A DNA stretch of 64,000 nucleotides from Pacificispira spongiicola (GTDB taxonomy: Bacteria; Pseudomonadota; Alphaproteobacteria; UBA8366; Aestuariispiraceae): positions 558,001-622,000 of the forward strand of contig NZ_JABBNT010000002.1 of assembly GCF_012926505.1 (NCBI RefSeq), written 5' to 3'. Of the stretch, positions 35,690 to 43,718 are shown piece after piece (the stretch's first letter is position 1; each line of letters begins with the position of its first letter). Under the pieces are notes generated by a model, which was not told where the DNA came from, did not search any database, and saw only the letters and a list, made by a program, of their open reading frames with translations. Both the position numbers and the translations under genes were made by a program.

Positions 35690-36252
35690 ATACGCAGGAA
35701 ATCGCGGATAAGCACGGCGCGCTGCTGCTGGACCTCACGAAGCGCAGCCTTGCCGACGGTCTGGTCAACGGCAAGCCGCCGCCGGTCAATCTGGACAGCT
35801 TTCCGGAGGAGTTGAAGGCGCCGGGCGCGACCTTCGTCACCATCGAGAAAGCCGGAAAGCTGCGCGGCTGCATCGGCACGCTGCAGGCGCATCGCCCCTT
35901 GGTGCTCGATCTGGTAGAAAACGCCTATCGCGCCGGATTCAAGGACCCGCGCTTCCCACCGCTGTCCGGGGACGAAATGGGCCGCATCAGCTGGTCGATT
36001 TCGATCCTGAGCGAACCGGAACGCATGCTGATCCGGGATGAAGACGACCTACTGTCCCAATTAGTGCCCGGCGTGGACGGGTTGATCATCGCCGACAATG
36101 GGCGGCGCGCGACTTTCCTGCCGCAGGTCTGGGATCAACTCCCGGACGCGAAAACCTTCCTGTCCCATCTAAAGCGCAAGGCGGGTCTGCCACCCGACCA
36201 TTGGTCGCCGAATTTTCAGGCCTTCCGCTATCGCGTTGTGAAGGTTGGTTGA
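35686..36252 (+). CDS. amrA: AmmeMemoRadiSam system protein A (AMMECR1 domain)
   Basis: 188 residues starting inside the memo stop (ATGA). The AMMECR1 hallmark LRGCIGTL is at residues 59-66, followed by NAYRAGFKDPRFPPLSGDE and ISWSISILSEPE. The Cys of RGCIG is invariant in the family and thought functional. Human AMMECR1 is linked to a syndrome, but no biochemical role is settled for bacterial forms. Co-translation with MEMO and the divergent radical SAM gene give a complete A+B+rSAM set. Confidence 0.93.
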   Translation: MNTQEIADKHGALLLDLTKRSLADGLVNGKPPPVNLDSFPEELKAPGATFVTIEKAGKLRGCIGTLQAHRPLVLDLVENAYRAGFKDPRFPPLSGDEMGRISWSISILSEPERMLIRDEDDLLSQLVPGVDGLIIADNGRRATFLPQVWDQLPDAKTFLSHLKRKAGLPPDHWSPNFQAFRYRVVKVG

Positions 36253-36313
36253 TTGACCGCAACGCATCCCGCCCTATGATCCTTCTCACACGGTCTTTGA
36301 GGGAACTTCCGGC

Positions 36314-38668
36314 ATGGTGAAATTCGGTATCGGTCAGGCCGTTCGGCGCACCGAGGACCCGGTCCTTTTGACCGGCAAGGGGCAGTATACCGCCGATGTC
36401 TCCTGGCCCTGTCAGGCCCATGGCATCGCCGTTCGATCCCCCCATGCCCATGCCCGCATCCTGTCGATCGATACACAGGACGCGGCGGCGATGCCCGGCG
36501 TTCTTTCCGTCTTCACCGGCGCGGATATGCGCGCGGCGGGTGTCGGGCCGATGCCCGCCAATGTGGTGGTAACGCAGACCGACGGCAGCAAGATGGCGCA
36601 ACCGCCGCGCCATGCCCTGGCCACCGACAAAGTGCGCCATGTCGGCGATCCCGTCGCCTTCGTCGTTGCGGAAACCCTGGATCAGGCGCGCGACGCGGCG
36701 GAAGCCGTGCTGGTGGATTACGAAGACTTGCCCAGCGTCACCGACACCGATCTGGCCGATACGCCGGACGCGCCGGTCATCCATGACGAAGCCCCCGACA
36801 ACCGATGTTTCACCTGGGATTTCGGCTCCGCACCGGAAACCGCCGACGCGCTTGCCAAGGCCGCGCATAAGGTCGAGTTGAAGCTGATCAACAATCGGAT
36901 CGTCGTCAACGCGATGGAACCGCGCGCGGCGCTGGCCAACTACGAAGGGGACGACGAAACCGGACGCTATGTCCTGCATACGCCGACCCAGGGGGTGCAT
37001 TCCGTCCAACGCCAACTGGCCAACGACATTTTCCATGTCGACCCGTCCCGCATGCGCGTTATCACGGGCAATGTCGGCGGCGGATTCGGGATGAAAATCT
37101 TCCTCTATCCCGAACAGCTCTGCGTCCTCTATGCCGCGCGGCAGTTGAAACGTCCGGTGAAATGGGTCGGCGAACGGTCCTATGACGGGTTCACGGCGGA
37201 CAAGCAGGGCCGCGATCATGTCAGCCGCATCACACTGGGCCTGGACAAGGACCTGCGCTTCACCGGCCTGCATATCGACCTGAAGGCCGCGATGGGCGCG
37301 CATCTGTCCGGCTTCCAGGCCTTTATCCCCACCATGGCCGGGGCGAAGATGTATACCGGCGTCTATCGCATCCCCGCGCTGCACATGCAGGTCCGGGGCC
37401 TGTTCACCAATACGACGCCGGTCGACGCCTATCGCGGCGCGGGGCGGCCGGAAGCGGCCTACCTTCTGGAAAGGCTGGTGGACAAGGCGGCATTGGACCT
37501 CGGCGTCGATCCGGCGGAACTGCGGCGGCGGAATTTTATCCCGACAAGCGCCATGCCCTACGATACCGGCCTGGGTCCGGTTTACGATTCCGGGGATTTC
37601 GAACGTGTCATGGACACGGCCCTGGCCCGGATCGACCGGGCGGGTTTCGCGGCACGCAAGGCGGAATCCGAAGCACGCGGCAAGCGGCGCGGGTTGGGCA
37701 TGGCCTATTACATCGAATGTTGCGGCGCAGGCCCCGGCGAACAAGCCGACCTGCGCGTCGACGAGGCGGGCAAGGTGACGCTCTATATCGGGACGCAGGA
37801 TAACGGCCAGGGCCACCACACGGCCTATCAGCAGATCATATCCGACCGATTGGACCTACCGTTGGAGGCAATCACCGTCGTGCAGGGCGATACCGACCTT
37901 GTCGAACGCGGTGGCGGCACCGGCGGCTCGCGCTCCATTCCCGAAGGCGGCGTCGCCGTGCGGGACGCGGCGGAAGGCGTGTTGGACAAGGGCAAGATCA
38001 TCGCGGCGGGGATGCTGGAAACGGCGCCCGGCGACATCGACTATGCCGACGGGGCCTTTACCGTCGTCGGTACGGACAGACGCGTATCCTTCGAAGACGT
38101 CGCCCGCGCGGCCCGCGATCCGTCGCGCCTGCCGCCGGGAACGGAACCGGGCCTGGATACAAAGACGCGGCATAAGGCGGCGGCGCAGACCTTCCCCAAC
38201 GGTTGCCATGTCTGCGAGGTCGAAATCGACCCCGATACCGGCGATATCGAAATCCCGCGCTATGTCGTTGTCGACGATTTCGGCACGGTCGTGAACCCGA
38301 TGATGCTGGCCGGACAGGTCCATGGCGGTGTCGGTCAGGGTCTGGGTCAGGCCCTACTGGAAGAAACCGTCTACGATCCGGACAGCGGGCAGCTCCTGTC
38401 AGGGTCCTTCATGGATTACTGCATGCCGCGCGCGGACAATATGCCGGATATCGACTTCATCTATATTGAGGACATGCCCTGCACCACGAACCCGCTGGGT
38501 ATCAAGGGCGCGGGGGAAGCGGGCGCCATCGGCGCACCGCCCGTCTTGATAAACGCCATCGTCGATGCCTTGAAAGATCTGGGCATTCATCATATCGACA
38601 TGCCCGCAACGAAACACCGCATCTGGCAGACGATCCGAAACGCCACGATGCCTCAAGCGGCAGAATAG
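36314..38668 (+). CDS. Xanthine-dehydrogenase-family molybdopterin-binding subunit, without its FAD and Fe-S partners
   Basis: 784 residues, the large molybdenum subunit of the hydroxylase family (CoxL/XdhB-like). FGIGQAVRRTEDPVLLTGKG is the usual start; VGGGFGMKIFLYPEQ, VDAYRGAGRPEAAYLLERL and the C-terminal NPLGIKGAGEAGAIGAPPVL with the catalytic Glu are present. True CO dehydrogenase would show a VAYRCSFR loop; here it is AYRGAGRPE, so the substrate is another compound such as an aldehyde or N-heterocycle. The FAD (CoxM) and 2Fe-2S (CoxS) subunit genes normally adjacent are missing; they may lie elsewhere. Confidence 0.88.
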   Translation: MVKFGIGQAVRRTEDPVLLTGKGQYTADVSWPCQAHGIAVRSPHAHARILSIDTQDAAAMPGVLSVFTGADMRAAGVGPMPANVVVTQTDGSKMAQPPRHALATDKVRHVGDPVAFVVAETLDQARDAAEAVLVDYEDLPSVTDTDLADTPDAPVIHDEAPDNRCFTWDFGSAPETADALAKAAHKVELKLINNRIVVNAMEPRAALANYEGDDETGRYVLHTPTQGVHSVQRQLANDIFHVDPSRMRVITGNVGGGFGMKIFLYPEQLCVLYAARQLKRPVKWVGERSYDGFTADKQGRDHVSRITLGLDKDLRFTGLHIDLKAAMGAHLSGFQAFIPTMAGAKMYTGVYRIPALHMQVRGLFTNTTPVDAYRGAGRPEAAYLLERLVDKAALDLGVDPAELRRRNFIPTSAMPYDTGLGPVYDSGDFERVMDTALARIDRAGFAARKAESEARGKRRGLGMAYYIECCGAGPGEQADLRVDEAGKVTLYIGTQDNGQGHHTAYQQIISDRLDLPLEAITVVQGDTDLVERGGGTGGSRSIPEGGVAVRDAAEGVLDKGKIIAAGMLETAPGDIDYADGAFTVVGTDRRVSFEDVARAARDPSRLPPGTEPGLDTKTRHKAAAQTFPNGCHVCEVEIDPDTGDIEIPRYVVVDDFGTVVNPMMLAGQVHGGVGQGLGQALLEETVYDPDSGQLLSGSFMDYCMPRADNMPDIDFIYIEDMPCTTNPLGIKGAGEAGAIGAPPVLINAIVDALKDLGIHHIDMPATKHRIWQTIRNATMPQAAE

Positions 38669-38676
38669 AGAGACCC

Positions 38677-39468
38677 GTGACCTCCACACAATTCGATACC
38701 GCGGCCCTGCTCCCGACCATTCAACAGGTGGCGCGGGATGCGGGCGCGAAGATCATGGCGATCTATGCCACGGATTTCGAGCACCGGACGAAGGACGACG
38801 CGTCCCCGGTGACGGAGGCCGATGAAGCGGCCGAGGCAATCATCGTCCCGATCCTGGAGAAACTGACGCCCGGCGTAGCCGTGGTGGCGGAGGAAGCGGC
38901 GACCACGGGCCGTATCCCGGATGTCGGCAACGGCCCCTTCTGGCTGGTCGATCCACTGGACGGCACCAAGGAATTCCTGAAGCGCAACGGTGAATTTACC
39001 GTCAACATCGCGCTGATCGAAAACAATGCGCCGGTCTTGGGCGTGGTCTACCTGCCCGCTTTGTCCTGCCTGTATTCCGGGATCGTCGGAAAAGGTGCCT
39101 GGCGTCAGGATAAGGACGGACCCGAAACCGCGATCGCCGTGCGTCCCGAACCGGCGGACGGCCTGACCGTGATCGGCAGCCGCAGCCATGGCGATGCATC
39201 GGAAATGGAGGCCTTCCTGGCCCCGCGCCGTATCGCGGAAACGGTGTCCGCCGGCAGTTCCCTGAAATTCTGCCGGGTCGCGGAAGGCGCGGCGGACGTC
39301 TATCCGCGCCTGGGCCGGACCATGGAATGGGATGTCGCGGCGGGCCACGCCGTTCTGGCGGCGGCGGGCGGCACGGTCACGCTGACCGACGGCACGCCCT
39401 TCACCTATGCCAAGAACCCAATCTTCGAAAACCCGCACTTCGTCGCCTGGGGTGGGGTTCGCCCGTAA
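38677..39468 (+). CDS. cysQ: 3'(2'),5'-bisphosphate nucleotidase
   Basis: 263 residues from a GTG start 8 nt after the molybdenum subunit gene. Removes the 3' phosphate of PAP formed in sulfate assimilation, using Mg2+ and blocked by Li+. Metal motifs are VTEADEAAEAII, AEEAATTG and the signature WLVDPLDGTKEFLKRNGEFT; EWDVAAGHAVLAAAGG forms the C-terminal site. It ends directly against the scar of a toxin cassette (39471-39513). Confidence 0.94.
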   Translation: MTSTQFDTAALLPTIQQVARDAGAKIMAIYATDFEHRTKDDASPVTEADEAAEAIIVPILEKLTPGVAVVAEEAATTGRIPDVGNGPFWLVDPLDGTKEFLKRNGEFTVNIALIENNAPVLGVVYLPALSCLYSGIVGKGAWRQDKDGPETAIAVRPEPADGLTVIGSRSHGDASEMEAFLAPRRIAETVSAGSSLKFCRVAEGAADVYPRLGRTMEWDVAAGHAVLAAAGGTVTLTDGTPFTYAKNPIFENPHFVAWGGVRP

Positions 39469-39470
39469 AG

Positions 39471-39516
39471 ACCATCCGGGAAGACGAGTGTGCCGCCGAA
39501 ACGGAGGTCGGCATCA
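39471..39516 (-). pseudogene. Remnant of a second toxin-tip cassette
   Basis: Minus-strand reading gives DDADLRFGGTLVFPDG, clearly related to the segment SDDRGFGGTLVFPDGS in the toxin gene 1.4 kb away. At DNA level 25 of 26 bases at 39475-39500 equal 40869-40894 in the same orientation, and GGTCG matches five bases further on. No reading frame continues past it: beyond the DG it runs into cysQ. Looks like the 5' end of an orphan toxin cassette left after deletion, as found behind polymorphic toxin/immunity pairs. Confidence 0.6.
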
Positions 39517-39563
39517 TCAAATAGCGCGAAGCAGAAACATACTTTCCCGAAAGCCCGACCTCG

Positions 39564-40322
39564 CTAGGAAGTCTGTAAAGGGACAATTTCCTTTTCGATC
39601 CATTCTTCAGGATAGTCGAACGGCTCCCACCCACAAAACGAATAGGTGTTCCGCATATACTGCCCGTATTCAAATCGGACAGAGCATTTTTGATCTACCG
39701 CCAAATTGCGTAGATCGTCGAACCAATAGTCGTCGAGAATGCGTTTTAGGAAGGTTTCTCCGCCCGCCAGTTCCGCAACCCTGGCGATGAAATCCGGCTC
39801 GCCGCCCAGCAGGGTGGGGGATTCGTGTTCACCATAAATCGCCCAACTGCCGTCCCGTGAAAACAACAGCCCTTCACCGAATGACAAAGTGTCGGCATCC
39901 CCACTAAATCCCACCCAAAAATCCGCAAAATGGGCCGAGGTTGCCGTAGCGCAAGCCGTGCCGCGGTGCTGATAGCCCATGAGGTCGTAGTGTATGACCT
40001 CGGTGATTTCGCGCTCCGCCAAGGCGTAGCAGATCGGCGCGAAATCGAACCAACTCTCGTCCCCCTTGAAGATTTGCAGGCATTCTTCGGGCCGCTCGTC
40101 CGGCTGGGCACCAAGCTCGCCGTCCCAAAACGACGATCCGAACGCAAGATAGCGCCAATCGGGATTGGCGAACATATCCGTTGGCCGCAGGGTCTTCCTC
40201 ATAAAATCTCTGAACTCGAAGCCCGGCGCCAAGAGGCGCTGGACGATGGGACGGAACTGCTCATCCGCTTCTTCTTCCGAATAGTGCCGGGCGACGTATA
40301 CTCTACCGAATTCGATCCTCAT
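39564..40322 (-). CDS. Candidate immunity protein to the adjacent toxin
   Basis: 252 residues, acidic and aromatic-rich, without signal peptide or membrane span. I do not recognise the family. Notable segments are MRIEFGRVYVARHYSEEEAD at the start, DPDWRYLAFG-like NPDWRYLAFGSSFWDGEL, and SWAIYGEHESPTLLGGEPDF, which resembles cytosolic immunity proteins. Its start codon overlaps the stop of the preceding large gene (ATGA), the tight coupling expected of toxin and immunity. Codon use is less GC-biased than in neighbouring genes, in keeping with acquisition. The immunity role is inferred from position and the toxin call. Confidence 0.5.
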   Translation of the reverse strand: MRIEFGRVYVARHYSEEEADEQFRPIVQRLLAPGFEFRDFMRKTLRPTDMFANPDWRYLAFGSSFWDGELGAQPDERPEECLQIFKGDESWFDFAPICYALAEREITEVIHYDLMGYQHRGTACATATSAHFADFWVGFSGDADTLSFGEGLLFSRDGSWAIYGEHESPTLLGGEPDFIARVAELAGGETFLKRILDDYWFDDLRNLAVDQKCSVRFEYGQYMRNTYSFCGWEPFDYPEEWIEKEIVPLQTS

Positions 40323-41890
40323 TGAGACTCTCCGCGATACCGAATTTTGAAGTATGTTTCCCCGTGCGTCCCATTAGCACGCCCGTTGACCTGGATTTCG
40401 TTCGTAACCTCGCCGCTGTCTCTTGACGTGATTGTGCGATAGACGATCTTGGTCCCGTCCTTGGTTTTGTAGATTTTTTTCACGCTTCCATCCTGAGATT
40501 CTTCTTTCCGCGCTTGGCTCGGATCGCCTCCGACACTGCGGATGAGATCATAATAGTCCTTACCTGCCACTTCCTCAGGATGAGCCCCACCTCGCTTGGC
40601 GAGATTCGTGATGTATTCCCTATCCCCTTTTTCACCGATAAGTTTAGCGCCCGCCGTGACCTGTTTCAAACGGTCGGCGAGATCTGGGTTGCTGATCTGG
40701 TCAAGGTTGCCGCCCGCATTTCTGACGTTCTTAGGATGCGCGCCGCTAACATCCCAGTCGTAGTCGTTCCCTTTTGAATCCTTGATGTTGAGGATCGTGC
40801 CCTGGGGCAGGATATCCGACTGATCCTCTGACGGCGGTAGTTTGGTGAGGTCGTCGTATCGGCTGCCGTCCGGGAAAACGAGTGTGCCGCCGAAGCCCCG
40901 GTCGTCGGACTGGTCGGGAAAGGTTTCCTGGGTGTCGAGGTCCGGCGCGTCCTGCGGCGGGGCTTTGTCGATAGCTTGTTTTTCGTCCTCGCCCAACATG
41001 TCGCGTAAGTTCGGGCCCAACGGGCCGTAGCGGCCGACGCCCAGCAGTGGCGCGTCTTTCGCCGCGTCCCAGGCGTCGCCGAGTATTCCGTCGACTTTGT
41101 CGCCAAGGTCCTTCACCGCCTTTGGATCCACACCCAGTCCGGTCAGTGTCAGGCCGGGAATTGTGATCAGCCCGCTTTCCGAATCCTCATGCGCGACCTG
41201 AATGCCGGGTGGTTTCGGAGCAGGGCCGCCGCGCCGTTCGGGGGCTGTTTCTTTCAGCGCGGCCATCAAAGCAATGGGCATTCCCGATGCGCCGGAATTG
41301 TGACCGATGCCGGGCTTTTCCGCCTGCCGATACACGATCGACGGTCCTGCCCCCTTTTTAGCGAGTGGTACGGGGATTGGAGCACGGTATGGCCCGTCGC
41401 GTCTGACATCGTATTCCCGTGTACGGATGTTCTGTCGCGGCAGGATCGACGTCGCCAGGCCCAAAATTTCATCGGCGGTGGCCGACGGCTTCACGCCCCG
41501 TCCGAACGGACCGGGGGTATAGGTGCCGGGATAGGCCCGTTTCCACAATGCGGCAATGGCATCGCGATAGGCATCGCGCTGCGGGTGATTGGGCTTCCAA
41601 TAGCGTTCATCCATCATGAATCCCTTGATCGCCTCGTCGGCATCCTTGGGCTTCGCGGTTCCGGTGAAACCGGCCGGTGCCGTAAAATCCGCCGTATCGG
41701 AACGGGCGGTCGAACCAGTGAGGTTATCGGCATCGGTAGGGCGCTTGGGATCATCCTCCCCCGGATTGGAATAGCGGTGCAACCCGGCCTCCAACCGGGA
41801 CCGGAAGGGACCGTCCGGCCCGACACCGAAACCAAGGTCGTCCTGCCCGGATCGACGCCCGCGCGCCCTCGGATCGGTATAGTCATACAT
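40319..41890 (-). CDS. Putative polymorphic toxin with variable C-terminal tip
   Basis: 523 residues from the ATG at 41890, chosen for AAAAGGAGA 5-6 nt ahead; the frame is open to 41992. The first 330 residues are low-complexity and polar, without signal peptide (MYDYTDPRARGRRSGQDDLG, PGIGHNSGASGMP). A conserved RGFGGTLVFPDGS near 330-342 precedes the tip, which contains AHPKNVRNAGGNLDQ and ends GTKIVYRTITSRDSGEVTN and ETYFKIRYRGESQ, like C-terminal nuclease tips of secreted toxins. A copy of the junction motif is found downstream of the immunity gene. Delivery route is not evident; no T6SS or two-partner genes are nearby. Confidence 0.5.
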   Translation of the reverse strand: MYDYTDPRARGRRSGQDDLGFGVGPDGPFRSRLEAGLHRYSNPGEDDPKRPTDADNLTGSTARSDTADFTAPAGFTGTAKPKDADEAIKGFMMDERYWKPNHPQRDAYRDAIAALWKRAYPGTYTPGPFGRGVKPSATADEILGLATSILPRQNIRTREYDVRRDGPYRAPIPVPLAKKGAGPSIVYRQAEKPGIGHNSGASGMPIALMAALKETAPERRGGPAPKPPGIQVAHEDSESGLITIPGLTLTGLGVDPKAVKDLGDKVDGILGDAWDAAKDAPLLGVGRYGPLGPNLRDMLGEDEKQAIDKAPPQDAPDLDTQETFPDQSDDRGFGGTLVFPDGSRYDDLTKLPPSEDQSDILPQGTILNIKDSKGNDYDWDVSGAHPKNVRNAGGNLDQISNPDLADRLKQVTAGAKLIGEKGDREYITNLAKRGGAHPEEVAGKDYYDLIRSVGGDPSQARKEESQDGSVKKIYKTKDGTKIVYRTITSRDSGEVTNEIQVNGRANGTHGETYFKIRYRGESQ

Positions 41891-41927
41891 ATTGATCTCC
41901 TTTTGTTCTATTTTGATATTTAAGAAA

Positions 41928-41946
41928 GGGCGCAATCCAAGCGCCC
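41928..41946 (-). other. Terminator-like hairpin in the toxin leader
   Basis: GGGCGC (41928-41933) pairs with GCGCCC (41941-41946) around 7 nt. On the minus strand it is followed by TTTCTTAAATATC. It lies between the promoter and the toxin start codon, so it could attenuate transcription of the toxin, or be an accident of leader sequence. Confidence 0.4.
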
Positions 41947-41965
41947 CTAGCCAGCCTATATCACA

Positions 41966-41994
41966 ACTATAAAATTGTTCCGAAGTCAACACAA
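41966..41994 (-). promoter_or_regulatory. Promoter of the toxin/immunity pair
   Basis: On the minus strand TTGTGT (41989-41994) is followed after 17 nt by TATAGT (41966-41971), a good sigma-70-type pair. Expected start of transcription is about 70 nt before the toxin ATG. The whole interval 41890-42030 is AT-rich. Confidence 0.55.
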
Positions 41995-42025
41995 AACAGG
42001 AACATTAAAGGAACTAATTGGGTGC

Positions 42026-42054
42026 AAAAACATCCCGCCCAAAAGGCGGGATGT
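42026..42054 (-). terminator. Terminator of the aldolase gene
   Basis: ACATCCCGCC (42030-42039) pairs perfectly with GGCGGGATGT (42045-42054) with a 5-nt loop. On the minus strand five T follow. It lies 64 nt after the aldolase stop. Confidence 0.85.
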
Positions 42055-42117
42055 CCGCAATCATAGAAAAGCCCCCTGTCGGTCTGCGGTGCCGATCGGT
42101 GACGCACGCCCCTCCCG

Positions 42118-42888
42118 TTATTCGCGGAATGACGGGTCTTTCTTGTCCATCATGCGCAGATAGGCGTGCCATTCCGGCGGCGGGGTGGTGGCCTGATCTT
42201 CGGACTCGTCCTCCCACTGGCGGGCGGTGTGTTCGCAGACCTGACCGGACGGCAACGTGATCTTCGCGCCCGTGCGCATGACGTCCAGTTGCACGCGGCA
42301 GGCCTGTTCCAGGTAATAGAACCGGCTGAATGCATGCCCCACGGTTCGGCCCAGCGTCAGCAAGCCGTGATTGCGCAGGATCATGGCCCAGGAATTGCCC
42401 AGATCGGCGATCAACCGTTCGCGTTCCGAGAGGTCCAGCGCGATGCCTTCATAATCATGATAGGCGAGCCGGTTGTAGAACTGCATCCCGCCCTGGGTCA
42501 TGGGCAGAAAACCGTCTTCCAGACAGGAAACCGCGACCCCGGCGTCGGTATGGGTATGCAACACGCAAACCGCGTCGTGACGCGCGCTGTGAATCGCACT
42601 GTGGATCGTATAGCCGGCGGCGTTGATGCCGTAGTCGGAGTCGTCCAGCACATTTCCGTCCAGATCGATCTTCACGAGATTGGATGCACAGACCTCGTCA
42701 TAACCGAGGCCGAAGGGATTGATCAGGAACTGATCCGTCGTGCCGGGAACCCGCGCCGTAATGTGATTGTAAATCTGGTCGCACCAGCCATGGGCGTCGA
42801 TCAGCCGATAGCAGGCTGCGAGATCGACGCGCATCGCCCATTCTTCATCGGAACAATCCGGTCGGCGCGCGCGATGGATATAGGTCAT
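42118..42888 (-). CDS. Class II aldolase/adducin-family protein
   Basis: 256 residues of the zinc-dependent aldolase/adducin fold. Zinc ligands are visible in VLHTHTDAGVA and ILRNHGLLTLG; WCDQIYNHITARVPGTTDQFL and IHSAIHSARHDA are typical of the subgroup annotated as decarboxylase/aldolase of unknown substrate. Close relatives are seen in fucose-phosphate aldolases and in the adducin-like proteins without known activity. It begins two nt after the stop of a dihaem cytochrome gene, an unusual pairing for an aldolase. Confidence 0.85.
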   Translation of the reverse strand: MTYIHRARRPDCSDEEWAMRVDLAACYRLIDAHGWCDQIYNHITARVPGTTDQFLINPFGLGYDEVCASNLVKIDLDGNVLDDSDYGINAAGYTIHSAIHSARHDAVCVLHTHTDAGVAVSCLEDGFLPMTQGGMQFYNRLAYHDYEGIALDLSERERLIADLGNSWAMILRNHGLLTLGRTVGHAFSRFYYLEQACRVQLDVMRTGAKITLPSGQVCEHTARQWEDESEDQATTPPPEWHAYLRMMDKKDPSFRE

Positions 42889-42890
42889 GC

Positions 42891-43547
42891 TTATGGGTTC
42901 CCTACATTTGGCGGTCTACACGGCAAGGCGGCAAAATAGTCCGCCAAGTCTTCGAGTTTATACTGTTTGCCCTCGTCGAACATGATTTCGCTCAATCGAT
43001 GGTGTCTTTCGACCTCATCGTCTTGGCCTTTACTATCCTCCCAAAGACGCCGAAGTTCGGCAAGGAGATAGGCCCGGTCTTGTCCCGCCAGATAAGGCGT
43101 ATCGGCCCACGGATTGCTCCTCATCCCCCCGTGGCACACCTCACATTTCTCGACGCCTTGCGGCTGTACGATATTTGCAACGTCCACATCGACCGGTCCG
43201 ATACAGGCACGCGTCGAATAGAAGGCCGCGATATCCGCGATTTCCGTCGTCTTCAGGGACCGCGCCATTTCGTTCATGATCGGATGGATCCGGCGGATGA
43301 CGGTTTCCTGATCCGACGTCACTTCCTTGAACTTCAAATGGGTCAGCGCCCGGACAAGATACCCATATTTCTGGCCCGCAAGTTTCGGAATGCCTTCCGG
43401 CCGTGCGGAACCATCCCAAGCGTGGCACGCGCCGCAACCATGTTCGTTGACCAGCGCGCGCCCCTTCGGCGGCGATCCGAAAGCCCATGCCAGTGATACC
43501 GGGAAACACGAACACGCTAAAATGAGAAAAAGTATAACTGACTTCAT
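42891..43547 (-). CDS. Dihaem cytochrome c, exported
   Basis: 218 residues from the ATG at 43547; GGGGCG precedes. A signal peptide covers about residues 1-23 (KSVILFLILACSCFPVSLAWA). Two c-type haem sites are CGACH at 38-42 and CEVCH at 135-139; each follows the cytochrome c4/c553 pattern with KLAGQKYGYLVRAL and YLAGQDRAYLLAEL as the conserved segments. Likely a periplasmic electron carrier. Located directly before the class II aldolase gene, probably in one transcript; its upstream region (43548-43700) is AT-rich and probably holds the promoter. Confidence 0.88.
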   Translation of the reverse strand: MKSVILFLILACSCFPVSLAWAFGSPPKGRALVNEHGCGACHAWDGSARPEGIPKLAGQKYGYLVRALTHLKFKEVTSDQETVIRRIHPIMNEMARSLKTTEIADIAAFYSTRACIGPVDVDVANIVQPQGVEKCEVCHGGMRSNPWADTPYLAGQDRAYLLAELRRLWEDSKGQDDEVERHHRLSEIMFDEGKQYKLEDLADYFAALPCRPPNVGNP

Positions 43548-43718
43548 TTTATTACGCCCCACCCGGCAATATTTCAGACCGGGCACCCTAAATCTCTATA
43601 ATTTTAATTAAAAGAGAGAATAATTTTTTGTTAACACCACCTATACGACAGGCTTTTTATGCCCTGCCGACTCCGGCATCCTGATCCATCGGGTGTTTCG
43701 ATTAAGGGCCGATAGGCT

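Noticed and set aside
36086-37819. 577-codon minus-strand frame opposite the molybdenum subunit
   Set aside because: Antisense to a conserved gene; Arg/His/Gly-rich with no recognisable domain.
36314-38668. Calling the molybdenum subunit CoxL of aerobic CO dehydrogenase
   Set aside because: The active-site loop reads AYRGAGRPE, not the VAYRCSFR pattern of true form I CO dehydrogenase, and partner subunits are missing.
39531-39545. GAAACATACTT shared with the end of the toxin gene
   Set aside because: Only 11 bases and in opposite orientation to the clear cassette scar; probably chance.
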